DNA of 64,000 nt. Source: Vitellaria paradoxa (Eukaryota; Streptophyta; Magnoliopsida; Ericales; Sapotaceae). The notes under the pieces were generated by a model, which saw nothing but the letters and a program-made list of their open reading frames with translations, was not told where the DNA came from and made no database searches. The stretch lies in the NCBI GenBank assembly GCA_019916065.1, contig CM034239.1, positions 44,098,663 to 44,162,662 on the forward strand. Reading direction: 5' to 3'. Positions 47,601 to 59,600 of the stretch are shown one piece after another (the first letter of the stretch is position 1; each line of letters opens with the position of its first letter). The position numbers and the translations under genes are program-made.

Positions 47601-50600
47601 CAGTTTTTCATGTGTCACAACTCCAAGCATCAATTGGCGACAAGGATAGGGTTTTACCTCAGTTGCCGACTATCGACAGTCAAGGGAGCATTCTACTACC
47701 ATTACCTTCGGAAATCTTGAGTACCAGAACTCGACGTCGGGGCCCGCCATACCTTCACTGAGGTCCTCGTCCAGTGGGAGGGCCAAGAACCGTCGGAAGC
47801 CACTTGGGAGAAGTTGTACTGGTTCCAATCGACATACCCAGATTTTGACCTTAAGGGCAAGGTCAATTTTCCACCGGCGGGCATTTGTAATAAAACTAGA
47901 AGCATGGAAACAAAAAACACAGAAGGGGATGACGAAGAAATGGAGGATTCCAAGTTTGGGGAAAATAGTTTTCAGATCTCGGACAGCCAAAGGAAGAGAA
48001 GCATTCGAAGCCAAGACCCTCAGGACAGTCATTTGATTAGTCTCATTGGACGGTCCAGATCACTTGAAGACCATCTCAATCTTGGCCACACAAGTACCCC
48101 AGCATCAATGGACAAGAGGGGGACAGCTGTATTAGTGGTAGGTGAAGATAATAATGGCTTAGCAGGTGAAGCTTCTGGAGGTGGATGCATTGAAGAGCAG
48201 TGGGTCGGGGCAAAAGCTAAATGGATGGATCGGGTCAACAGCGGGCCTAGCTGTGAAGGAAACCCACTGCGCAGAGTGGGCTGAATCAAGGAATTAATGG
48301 GCTACATAGCTGGGGCAATTGAGTCCAAGAGAGGAGCCTATGGAGTGGACCAACCTTAGCTAATTAGCTGTATCATCATAGGGCTGGGCTAAGCTGGCAT
48401 AACCAAATAACTGTAACAGTTACATGGGTAGTTACAAAAGTACAAACTGTAGTTAGAATAACCATGTTAGTTAATCACTAAACCAAGGTTAGTTAGTTAC
48501 ATTGTATGACATAAAAAACATTGATGCAATTCAGAAAATAACAAGAAAAGTAATTCTTGAGAATTCATTTCTCCTCTCTAGGAGGCTTGGAAGTCCTCGA
48601 ACTCTTCCAATCATCATTCAGCTTCATTCTTCTTCAACAATAGGTATAGGAAGGAAGGGAGGTTCTCTCCAACTGGACAGAGCAATAGAAATTAGACGGC
48701 ACACGTCCGCTTGATCAAATTCAAAATAAAACAATTCAGTAAAGCCTCCCTTGGGTCCTTGACCGCACTGATCATCTGCCAACATCTAAACCCCCCCTTC
48801 AATTACCCACATAAAATCAAGGGTATCTTGCAAACTTGCCTCTGATTCTTATAATGCCTTTTCATGTGCTAACATCACATGGAGCTATACTATAGCTGTA
48901 TCAGGGCACCACTACTAAACTGTACAAGCAATCACCTCTATAGCTTCTCTCTAAGGTAAATCTCCACATTTGATTCCCAACTAATGCCTTATTGAATATT
49001 TCACTTCTTGAACTCCCAAAACTTCCTTTAAGGGCACACACTGAATCCCAATCAAACAACTGATACTTAAAATCTTCCCCATACCTCCTAAAGAAAATCC
49101 ATCATCAATTTTTGAAAATGAAATCATTGGCTTTTCTATAGTGCACTCAATCTTCATAAAAACCATACCACGTTTGGCACCACAAGAAAAAATGCATCAA
49201 ATTCCCAGTCACTGAGCTACTGTCATCTAGAGACTAGTTATCAAATAAAACTACTATCTAGAGACCAAGAGAGATCTCATATAGGTACTCATTCCCCAAA
49301 CTTGCTTTCTTGATAAGCCAAGTCTATATACACACACACCAATAGCCTTTCAACATGGTTAATAGATATGTAGCATTTTGAAGGATTATCATATGCAGCC
49401 CAAATGCTACCAAAGCTCAAAGTTCATTGGCATTGAAACAAAAATTGCACTGAATAAGATGTTATTTAGTTTATATAATACTATAATGTGTGCATATGCA
49501 TACGCATGGATATAACATTTACAGCCATCAAAAGTACTAAGAAAAATGACACCAAATTAACATTTGAATCCATAATTCAAACATCTTTTAACTTACAACA
49601 TAGCAAAAGATGATCAAGAAGTTGAAACGACTCCCGGATTTTTTTTTGTTAGTCTCAGGCATTTCCTAAAACATATTTGATGAAAAAAACATATATAATA
49701 AAACTTGACCACCACATTTGCCATGTATGATTCATGTTTCAACATGTTCAACAGTATTATGTATCATTTTGGAGTGTCCATGCTTCATGAATCTTTAGTA
49801 TATGTGTAAGGGTAAGGACAATGGGTTCAAGTTCAATTTTTGGTGTTGCTCCCCCCAACCCTGTTGAAAAAAAAAGAAAAAAAAAAGGCATTTCTCTTCA
49901 ACTTTTGCTATTACAACTTATTTAGTTGAATAAACCTTCCCTTAGAATGATTATTGTAATCTCCAAAACAAACTTGGCCCTCTTTCCAAGCCTAATTCAA
50001 TCTTTTCTCCAGTTGATAGAATAAATCTAGTAAGTAATAAAATTGCCCTTCCCTTCAACAAACTAATATAGTATCTGATCATAACTACCAAAAAAAAAAA
50101 AAAAATACAGTAACTGATTGTTGGGAAATAGAGATAGAAGTAGAATTACTGAGGTTTTTAAGTGAGAGAGTGCTGCTGCACTTCTTGAAGAGAAGAATTA
50201 GATTTCCCTTGTATTTTAAAGGAGCTAGACACAGCTTTATATAGAAGCTGTATATAGGAAATTACATAGAGAATTTAACATTCTAGGGACTTAGCAAAAC
50301 ATTATATAAGCCTAGACAAACAGCAGAGAATTAAATGGATGACAGCCGACTCCTTGGAATTAAACAATGACTTTTGACTCACGGTTTTCCTCACAAATTC
50401 CCCTCTAAAACAGTGAGTCCCAACATGTCTCTGAACTTCAAAAACTTCTCAGTAGTAACAGGTTTTGTGAGCATGTCTGCTAGTTGTTCATTAGTGTTGA
50501 TGAACTGTAGATGTATCTCTTCTTTCTGCACAAGGTTACGAATAAAATGATGTTTGAGTTCGATGTGCTTTGATCTGGCATGAAAAACTAGGTTCTTTGT

Positions 50601-53600
50601 TAGGGCAATTGCAGACGTATTGTCACAATAAATAGTTGTAGGACCCTTCTGCTTCAATCCTAAATCATTGAGCAATTTCCTTAGCCAAACTCCTTCACAA
50701 GCAGCTTCTGTTGCTGAAGTATATTCAGCCTCTGCACATGACAAGGCAATAGTGTTTTGCTTTCTAGAACACCATGAGATGGTGCTATTTCCAAGGCAGA
50801 AAATATAGGCTGATGTGCTTCTTCTATCATCAGTAGATCCAACCCAATCACTATCGGTAAAACCTGTCAAAGTGAACTCGGAGTCTCTGCCATACTTCAA
50901 TCCAAGTTTCAATGTGCCTTTTAGGTATCTTAATACCCTTTTTGCTGCTACATAATGAAGCACACTTGGGCTGTGCATGAATCTTGACAACATACTAACA
51001 GCTTGAGTGATATCCGGTCTAGTATGAGTCAAGTAAATAAGGGATCCAACTAAACTCCTGTACTGATTTTCATCAAACTTCTTAGCTCCATCATTAGAGT
51101 TTAATTTTTCATTTAAAGCCATAGGAGTACTTACAACCTTACAATCCTTCATGTGGAATTTCTTCAAGATGTCAGCTGCATATTTTTCTTGGGAAATGAA
51201 AATTTCCCCTCTTCCTTGCTTCACTTGCATCCCAAGGAAGTACTTCATGATTCCTAAGTCTGTCATCTCAAAGTTCCTCATCATGAGTGCTTAAAATCAG
51301 CAAGTTAATGATGATTGCTCCCAAAGTAAATCAAATCGTCAACATACAAGCAAACTATGATAAAATCAGCTTCATTCTTCATAAAATAAAGTGTTGGTTC
51401 ATGAGAACTTTTCTGAAAACCTGAATTCTGAAAGTAAGAATCAATCTTACTATTCCAAGCTCGTGGAGCTTGTTTGAGGCCATATAATGCCTTGTTCAGC
51501 CAGTACACCTTCTCTTCTTTGCCTTTGCCTTCATATCCATGTGGCTGCTCCACATAAACTTCCTCTTTCAGTTCTCCATTAAGGAAGGATGATTTGACAT
51601 CCATTTGATACACATTCAACTCCATTTGGGCAGCAATTGCAAGAAGAAATCGGATTGTCTCAATTCTTGCAACTGGTGCAAAAGTCTCATTGAAATCTAC
51701 TCCAGGCTGTTGGGAATAGCCTTTGGCCACTAACCTAGCCTTGTGCTTTTGAATGGAACCATCCTCATTGTACTTAGTCTTGTAAACCCATTTAAGACCG
51801 ATAATGTCTTTACCTTTGGGAGGATCTACAAGATTCCAAGTTTTGTTCTTATCAATCATGTTCGGTTCTTCTTCCATGGCCTTTTGCCATTTTTCATTCT
51901 TTACAGCTTCTTCAAAAGTCTGTGGCTCACAAGAGAAAAGAGCAAAATCTGCATTTTCATTGGAGAAATAGCTTCTAAAAAACCATATCTCTCTGGCGGT
52001 CTTCTAACTCTTTCAGATCTTCTTAGAATAGGTGAAGAAGATGAAGTTCCTTCATTATCTGAACTTCCAGATCCTGAACTTGAGCTTTGAGCTGTAGTTC
52101 TAGCTTCTGAAGTTGCTGGATTCTGAGTTTCAGCAACTGATTTTGTTGTTAATGGTTCAGCTGGAGCAAAATCTTGGATATTTGATGAATTTTGGCTGCT
52201 GGAATTCCACTGCCATACTGCTCTTTCATCAAAGATGACATCTCTTGCCACTGTAAGCTTGTCATTAACAGGATTCAGCAACCTGTAGCCCTTGGATTCA
52301 TCGCTGTACCCAATGAACAAAAGCTCTCTCCTTTCTGATCGAACTTACCTTTATTTGGAGCCTTGTTGAGTAAGTAGGCTGGACAACCAAACACTTTTAG
52401 ATGGCTAACTTCTGGCTTTCTCCGATTCCAAGCTTCACAGGGAGTTTTGTTCCTTACTGATTTTGTTGGAGACCTGTTTAAGATGTAAACAGTAGTATGT
52501 ACAGCTTCAGCCCAAAGAGAATTAGGAAGCTCCTTACCTTTTAACATGCTCCGAGCCATCTCAACAATGGTTCTATTCTTTCTTTCAGCAACTCCGTTTT
52601 GCTGAGGGCTTCTACTCACAGTTAATTGCCTTTGAATGCCTTCTTTCTTACAATAATCCATGAATGGTTGATAGATGAATTCACCTCCGCAATCAGTTCT
52701 TAAGGTTTTCATTTTCAACCCACTTTGTCTTTCAACAAGGGCTTTGAATTCTAGAAATTTTGAGAAGGCATCTGATTTTTGTTGAATAAAATACAGCCAC
52801 ACCATTCTAGTATAATCATCAACAAAAAGGATGAAGTACCTTTTATTCCCAAGTGATGGAGTTCTTGTGGGACCAAATATATCTGCATGAACAAGCTCAA
52901 AGGAGATTTGGCTCTCCAAGAAGTATTTGGGAAAGGAAGTGTTGGAAAATAGGAAAGTCTTTCAACAATAATTGCTAATTGATGTTATTAATGTATCTGT
53001 AATTAATGTATTCATCTAGGAAGATGTATATTCATGTATCCGTAGATTCATGTATCCATAGTTAATATAGGATGATGTATCTAGCCTATAGGAAATCTGA
53101 ACAGTTTATTTTGTAAATGTATAAATCACAGACAACCCAGTTGTGGAAGGTATGTTATAGAGAAAAGAATTCCTACTGTTCACTATTTTTATGGTATCAG
53201 AGCAAACAATTGCTTGCTGAATTTTTTTTCCGTTCTTCCCTCCTCTTTTTTTCCTCTTGTTGTCTCGACTGTAGCAGTCTCTGAAACACCATGTCTACTA
53301 TTTCAATTGAGTCCACTGCTGCCCCAACATCCTCCTTTGTTGCAAACCCGTCAAAAGGTAATGGAACCAACTCCGAGTCTCACTCTGTTCAAGTTACCAC
53401 TATTCGCTTGAATGGTGATAATTTTTTACGTTGGTCTCAATCGGTTCGCATGTACATTCGAGGGCGTGGGAAGATGGCTATTTGACTGGTGAAAAAACAG
53501 CCCCTACAGAAGATGATCCAGCCTATGCGACTTGGGATGCTGAAAATTCATGGTCATGACATGGCTTGTGAATTCCATGGAAGAGGATATTAGCTCTAAC

Positions 53601-56600
53601 TACATGTGCTATCCAACGGCACAAGAGCTTTGGGAGAATGTGAACCAGATGTATTCGGATTTGGGTAATCAATCTCAAATATTTGAGTTGACTCTCAAAC
53701 TTGGTGAGATGCGTCAAGGAGAAGATAGTGTCACCAAATATTTCAATTCTCTGAAACGGGTGTGGCAAGATCTCGATCTATTCAATACCTATGAATGGAA
53801 ATCCGTGGAAGATAGCCATCATCACAAAAAAAATTGTCGAGGACAATCGGATTTTTAAGTTTCTTGCTGGCCTCAACGTTGAATTTGATGAAGTAAGGGG
53901 AAGAATTATTAAAAGACAGCCCCTTCCCTCAATCGATACTGTCTTTTCGGAGGTACGAAGAGAGGAGTCGAAGGAATGTGATGCTAGGCAAGAAAGGACC
54001 CAGCATTGCTGTTGAAAGCTCTACCTTAGTGGTTGCCGATGCAAATTCCAGCAAAGCCATCACTTATCAGCGCAAGAATGATGACAAACCACGGGTTTGG
54101 TGTGGTCATTGTAACAAACCGCGCCACACCCAGGAAACTTGCTGGAAACTTCACGGCAAACCAACAAATTGGAAGAGCAGTAAGTCTGGTGACAGATCTG
54201 GCCGAGCTTTTCCTACTGCCACTGAAGCAGAGGTCAGCCCCTTTACTAAAGAGCAGATGGAACATCTTCTTATACTGCTAAAATCCAATTCACCATCTGG
54301 TATTCCTAATGTTTCTGTGGCTCAGACAGGTAATGAACATAATGCTTTTTCTTGTCAAAATTCATCCGCTCCTTGGATCATTGATTCAGGAGCTTCTGAC
54401 CATATGACTAGTTCTTCGCATTTATTCAAAACTTATTCACCATGTTCTGGCAATGATAAGGTTAGAATTGCAGATGGTAGTTTTTCATCTATTGCAGGTA
54501 AAGGCTTAATAAAAATCTCAGAAAGAATAGATCTTAAATCTGTTCTTCATGTTCCTAAACTTGCCTACAATCTCTTGTCCGTTAGCAAACTATCCAAAGA
54601 ATCTAATTGTTGTGTTACCTTCTTTGAATCTCATTGTATTTTTCAGGACCAAAGCTCGGGGAGGACGATTGGCAGTGCTAGGATGATAAATGGTCTCTAC
54701 TATTTTGAGGATAATCTATCTTTTAATAAAAAAGCTCAAGGCTTTAGTAGTATCAGTTCTATCTCTGTTCGTGAACAAATAATGGTTTGGCATTGCAGAT
54801 TAGGCCATCCTAGTTTTTCCTATCTAAAACATCTGTTTCCATCATTGTTTAAGAATATAGACACTACATCTTTTCAATGTGAAAGTTGTTTTTGTCCAAA
54901 AGTTATTGTGCAACTTATTTTCCTAAACCTTATCGTGCATCTAGACCATTCTATTTATTTAATAGTGATGTGTGGGGACCTTCAAAGGTTACTACTATAA
55001 ACCAAACCAAACCAAGCATTTTCCCACTAGGTGGGGTCGGCTATATGGATTTGTCGACGCCAATTAGATCTGTTTAGGGGCATGTCAGGAAAAAAAATGG
55101 TTTGTGACATTTATAGACGACCATACTCATCTTTGCTAGATTTATCTAATGCGTGAGAAATCTGAAGTTGAAAAATTATTCAAAGATTTTTACAATATGA
55201 TTGAAAATCAATTTCAAACAAAAATCAGTATACTTCGATCTGACAATGGGACGGAGTATTTTAATAAAGTTTTGAAAACCTTTTTACAAGAAAAAGGTAT
55301 TTCCCATCAATCTTCATGTTGTGATACTCCTCAGCAAAATGGAATAGCCAAACGAAAAAATAAACATTTGCTTGAAGTAGCTCGTGCTATAATGTTTTAT
55401 ATGAATATTCTAAAATATTTATGGGGAGATGCTATTTTGACTGCATCTTATTTGATCAACCGGATGCCTACACGTGTTTTACAGTATATCACTCCATTAG
55501 ATTGCGTAAAAAGGGAATTTCCAAAATTCAGAATTAGTTCAGAACTGCCTTTAAAAATTTTTGGTTGCACTACTTTTGTTCACATACCATGTAAATCTCG
55601 ATCTAAATTAGATCCGAGAGCTGAAAGATGTGTTTTTTTAGGATATGCTCCTAATCAAAAAGGGTATAAATGTTTTAACCCTCAAACAAAAAAATTCCAT
55701 ATCAATATGGATGTCTCTTTTTTGGAAAATACTCCATTCTTTACCAAAAATTTTCTTCAGGGGGAGAAAATCAATGATGAAGATAATTTTTGGGAAAAAT
55801 CTGCACCTTTACCCAATACAATTGTTGAACTTGATATTGGCATAAACGGTTTTTACCAGCAGAGAAAGAAGTACTACCAAAGGATAAATTTAATCCTAAT
55901 TCTGAGCTTCTGGTTTATACTAGAAAGAGGATCCTTGAAAGAAATAAAGATCTTCCTATTATCCCAGTACAAGATCAATCAGAATCCCTGAACAATGACT
56001 TTTTGAAAATTTCAGGTAACTCTTCTCCCATTCTTGTTCTATCTGATTCTATTCCTACTGTATCTTCTGCTCCCATTTCGGTCTCAGATCTTGACATTCC
56101 AATTGCCATAAGAAAAAGAACCCGAACATGCACTAAATATCCTATTGCCAAGTATATTTCTTACCAAAAACTCTCTGATAGTCATAGAGCATTTACTTCA
56201 AATATTTCTCAACTTGTTGTGCCAAGAAATATCCAGGAAGCACTAGGTGATCCGAATTGGAAATTGACAGTACTTGAGGAGATGAACGCTGTGAGAAAGA
56301 ATGGCACATGGGAGATAATTAACTTGCCGAAGGACAAGAAAACTGTAGGGTGTAAATGGATTTTTACAGTAAAATGCAGGGCAGATGGAAGTGTAGAGAG
56401 GTACAAGGCGAGGCTTGTTACAAAAGGTTTTACACAAACCTATGGAATCGACTACCAAGAGACATTTGCCCGTGTAGCCAAAATAAACTCAATTCGAGTA
56501 TTATTGTCCCTTGCTGTGAATTCCAACTGGCCTTTACACCAATTGGATGTAAAAAATGCGTTCCTTGATGGAGACTTAGAAGAGGAAGTTTTTATGAGTT

Positions 56601-59600
56601 TGCCACCGGGGTTCGAAAAAACACTTGGTATAGATAAAGTTTGCAGATAAAGAAAATCATTATACGGCCTCAAACAGTCTCCGAGAGCTTGGTTTGAACG
56701 CTTTGGCAAAGCAGTAAGACGTCATGGATATTGTCAAAGTCAAGCAGATCATACCATGTTTTATAAACACTCAAACGAAGGTAAAATTGCTATTTTGATT
56801 GTTTATGTGGATGATATTATCTTGATAGGAGATGATAGTGCCGAACTGAAAAGATTAAAAGAAAGACTTGCTGATGAATTTGAGATCAAAGACTTGGGCA
56901 CGTTAAAGTATTTCCTCGGAATGGAGTTTGCTAGGTCTAAGGAAGGTATATTTGTCAATCAATGCAAGTATGTACTGGACTTGCTCGGGAAAACAGGTAT
57001 GTTTAGCTGTATAACCGCTGAGATACCAATAAAACCCAACACAAAACTACAACCTGCTAAGACCGAAAGTGTAGTGAACAAAGAACAATATCAACGACTT
57101 GTTGGAAGGTTGATTTATTTGTCTCATACACGACCGAATATAGCTTTCTCAGTAAGTTTGGTTAGTCAATTCATGCATTCACCTGCATCTGAGCACTTTC
57201 AAGCAGTCTATAGAATTCTGTGATACTTGAAGGGGACTCCTGGAAAAGGCTTACTATTTAAGAAACGTGGGCATTTACAAATTGAAGCATATACCGATGC
57301 AGACTGGGCTGGAAGTACAACAGATAGGAGATCAACATCTGCATACTATTCATTTGTTGGAGGAAATCTTGTTGCTTGGCGAAGTAAAAAACAAAATGTG
57401 GTTGCTAGAAGTAATGTAAAGGCCGAATTTAGAGCAGTGGCTCATGGTATTTGTGAAATTATGTGGATTAAAAGATTACTAAAGAGTTAAAAGTTGCAGA
57501 TTCACTGCCTATGAGGTTATACTGTGATAACAAGGCAGCAATTTCAATTGCCCACAATCCAGTTCTTCATGACAGAACAAAGCATGTAGAAGTAGATAAA
57601 CACTTTATCAAAGAAAAGCTTGACAGTGGGTTAATTTGTATGACATATATCCCAACTATCGAACAGATTGCTGATGTATTTACTAATGAGCTCCACAAGA
57701 AGCAATTTGACATCTTTATGGGCAAGCTGACTATGGAAGATAGCTTCAAGCCAGCTTGAGGGGGAGTGTTGGAAAATAGGAAAGTCTTTCAATAATAATT
57801 GCTAATTGATGTTATTAATGTATCTGTAATTAATGTATTCATCTAGGAAGATGTATATTCATGTATCCGTAGTTAATATAGGATGATGTATCTAGCCTAT
57901 AGGAAATCTGAACAGTCTATTTTGTAAATGTATAAATCACAGACAACCCAGTTGTGAAAGGTATGTTATAGAGAAAAGAATTCCTACTGTTCACTGTTTT
58001 TAGGAAGATGGTGCATCTTTCCATAGACACAGCCCTCACAAACTTCCTCTATTTGATTTATTTGGGGAAGACCACGAACCATATCCTTTTACTTAAGTAG
58101 CTGCAGCCCCTTATGATTTAAAAGGCCATATCTGAGATGCCACAATTGAGATTCGTCTAAAATTTCACCCTTCAAGGCTACCGGACTTGCATAGTTGACG
58201 GAGAGTGGAAAAACTTTGTTGCGAGTCATCTCAACCTTGCCATAGTTGGTTCTTCTTGTCTATAATTCTGCACTTATTTTCTTCAAAGACCACCCGATAT
58301 CCTTTCTGAATCATCAGCCCAATACTTAAGAGATTGTGAGCAAGAGTTGGGACGTAAAGAACATCATGAATGAACTTTTGCTCACCAGATCTGGACTGAA
58401 CTGCAATTACTCCTTTTCCTTGAACTCTTTCAGATTTTCCATCACCAAGAATGACAGAATTTGAGAAATTTTCATCAATTTTAACAAATAACTCGCGGTC
58501 ATTTGTCATATGGCTACTGCAACCACTGTCAAGGTACCAAACCCGGTCCTTTCTGTTTTCAGCATTGAGACAAGTTAAAAACACTTGTTCTTCATCATTC
58601 TCTTTGTTGAAATTAGCTTCTGAACTTTCATTCTTCTTGTGCCAGCAGTCTCGGTCTGAATGATTTGGAATCCGACACCTTTTACACCTAAAATAGCATT
58701 CAGCTGAAGTGTGATTGGACTTCTTGCATATGATGCAATTCTGTCCCTGATTGCTGATTCTTTGAAGTTGAGTATTTCTGCCTCTACCTCGGTCTCTTCC
58801 ACACCCTCGGGACTGGTTATTTTGATTCCTTTGAAACTAATCTTGATGCTGGAAGTTTCCCTTCTTTTCTTGATTTTTCCGTCCCAAATTGACCTTTGAT
58901 TGAAAGGCCTGTTTCAAGGACTGACCTGAGGATCTCTTCATTCTTTCCTCATATGATTCTAAGGAACCACAAAGGTCATACATGGTCAGAATTGAGAGAT
59001 CTTTTGATTCTTCGATTGCTGCAGCTGCATGATCACATTTTGGTGGCAGACTTCTGAGAATCTTCTCTACTATCTTCTTTTCTTCAATCTGATTGCCATA
59101 AGCTCTGATTTGATTTACAATTTCAGTAACCCTGGAGAAAAAATCTTTGATGCTTTCTGATTCTTTCATTGTCAAGCAATCAAAGTTCTTCCAAAGTGAC
59201 TGAAGTCTAATAGAGACAACTTTATTATTCCCTTGAAATTCTTTCTTCAAAGTTTCCCATGCATCTTTGGCTTTACTAATGCCAAAAATGCGTGGATAGA
59301 TGGTCTTGCAGATTCCTTGATGGAGGTAACTCAAGGCAAGGGCGTTGTTCTTGATCTTTTCTTTGTTCTGAGCAGAAACCTGAGATGAGGTCTCTGTACT
59401 TCTGCTTACAGAGGATGAATCATCACTTGCTGATGGAGAATCATTATATCCTTCTTCAACAATCTCCCACAAGTCTCGTGAGATGAAGAAGAAACGCATC
59501 TGATCAGCGCAGTACTCATAGTTTTCTCCTTCAAAAATGGGTACTTGGCTTTGAGAATAATTGAACATAGTTCTAGTATAGGAGGAATTGCTGATCGACA

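Larger units (their letters stand above)
42533..48671 (+). mobile_element. Ty3/gypsy LTR retrotransposon (chromovirus-like), degenerate
   Basis: A 6,139-bp element with LTRs of 789 and 786 bp (TGTAAT...TCTCCA), a perfect 5-bp target duplication ACTGG (42528-42532 and 48672-48676) and an initiator-Met primer site. Domain order gag, protease, reverse transcriptase, RNase H, integrase, chromodomain-like end defines Ty3/gypsy. By hand count the LTRs differ by 17 substitutions and 5 single-base indels (about 2.2%). Many frameshifts and stops mean it cannot encode its own proteins. It lies antisense to the host kinase gene. Confidence 0.92.
52940..58002 (+). mobile_element. Nested Ty1/copia LTR retrotransposon
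   Basis: A 5,063-bp plus-strand element inserted head-on into the outer copia between its pre-integrase and integrase regions, with a perfect 5-bp target duplication GGAAG (52935-52939 and 58003-58007). LTRs are 252 and 236 bp. They differ by 4 substitutions (about 1.7%) and one 16-bp tandem repeat unit. The ends read TG...TA rather than TG...CA. Domain order gag, protease, integrase, RT, RNase H is copia. Coding is broken by frameshifts, two stop codons in the RT/RNase H part and a SINE-like insert. Confidence 0.94.
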
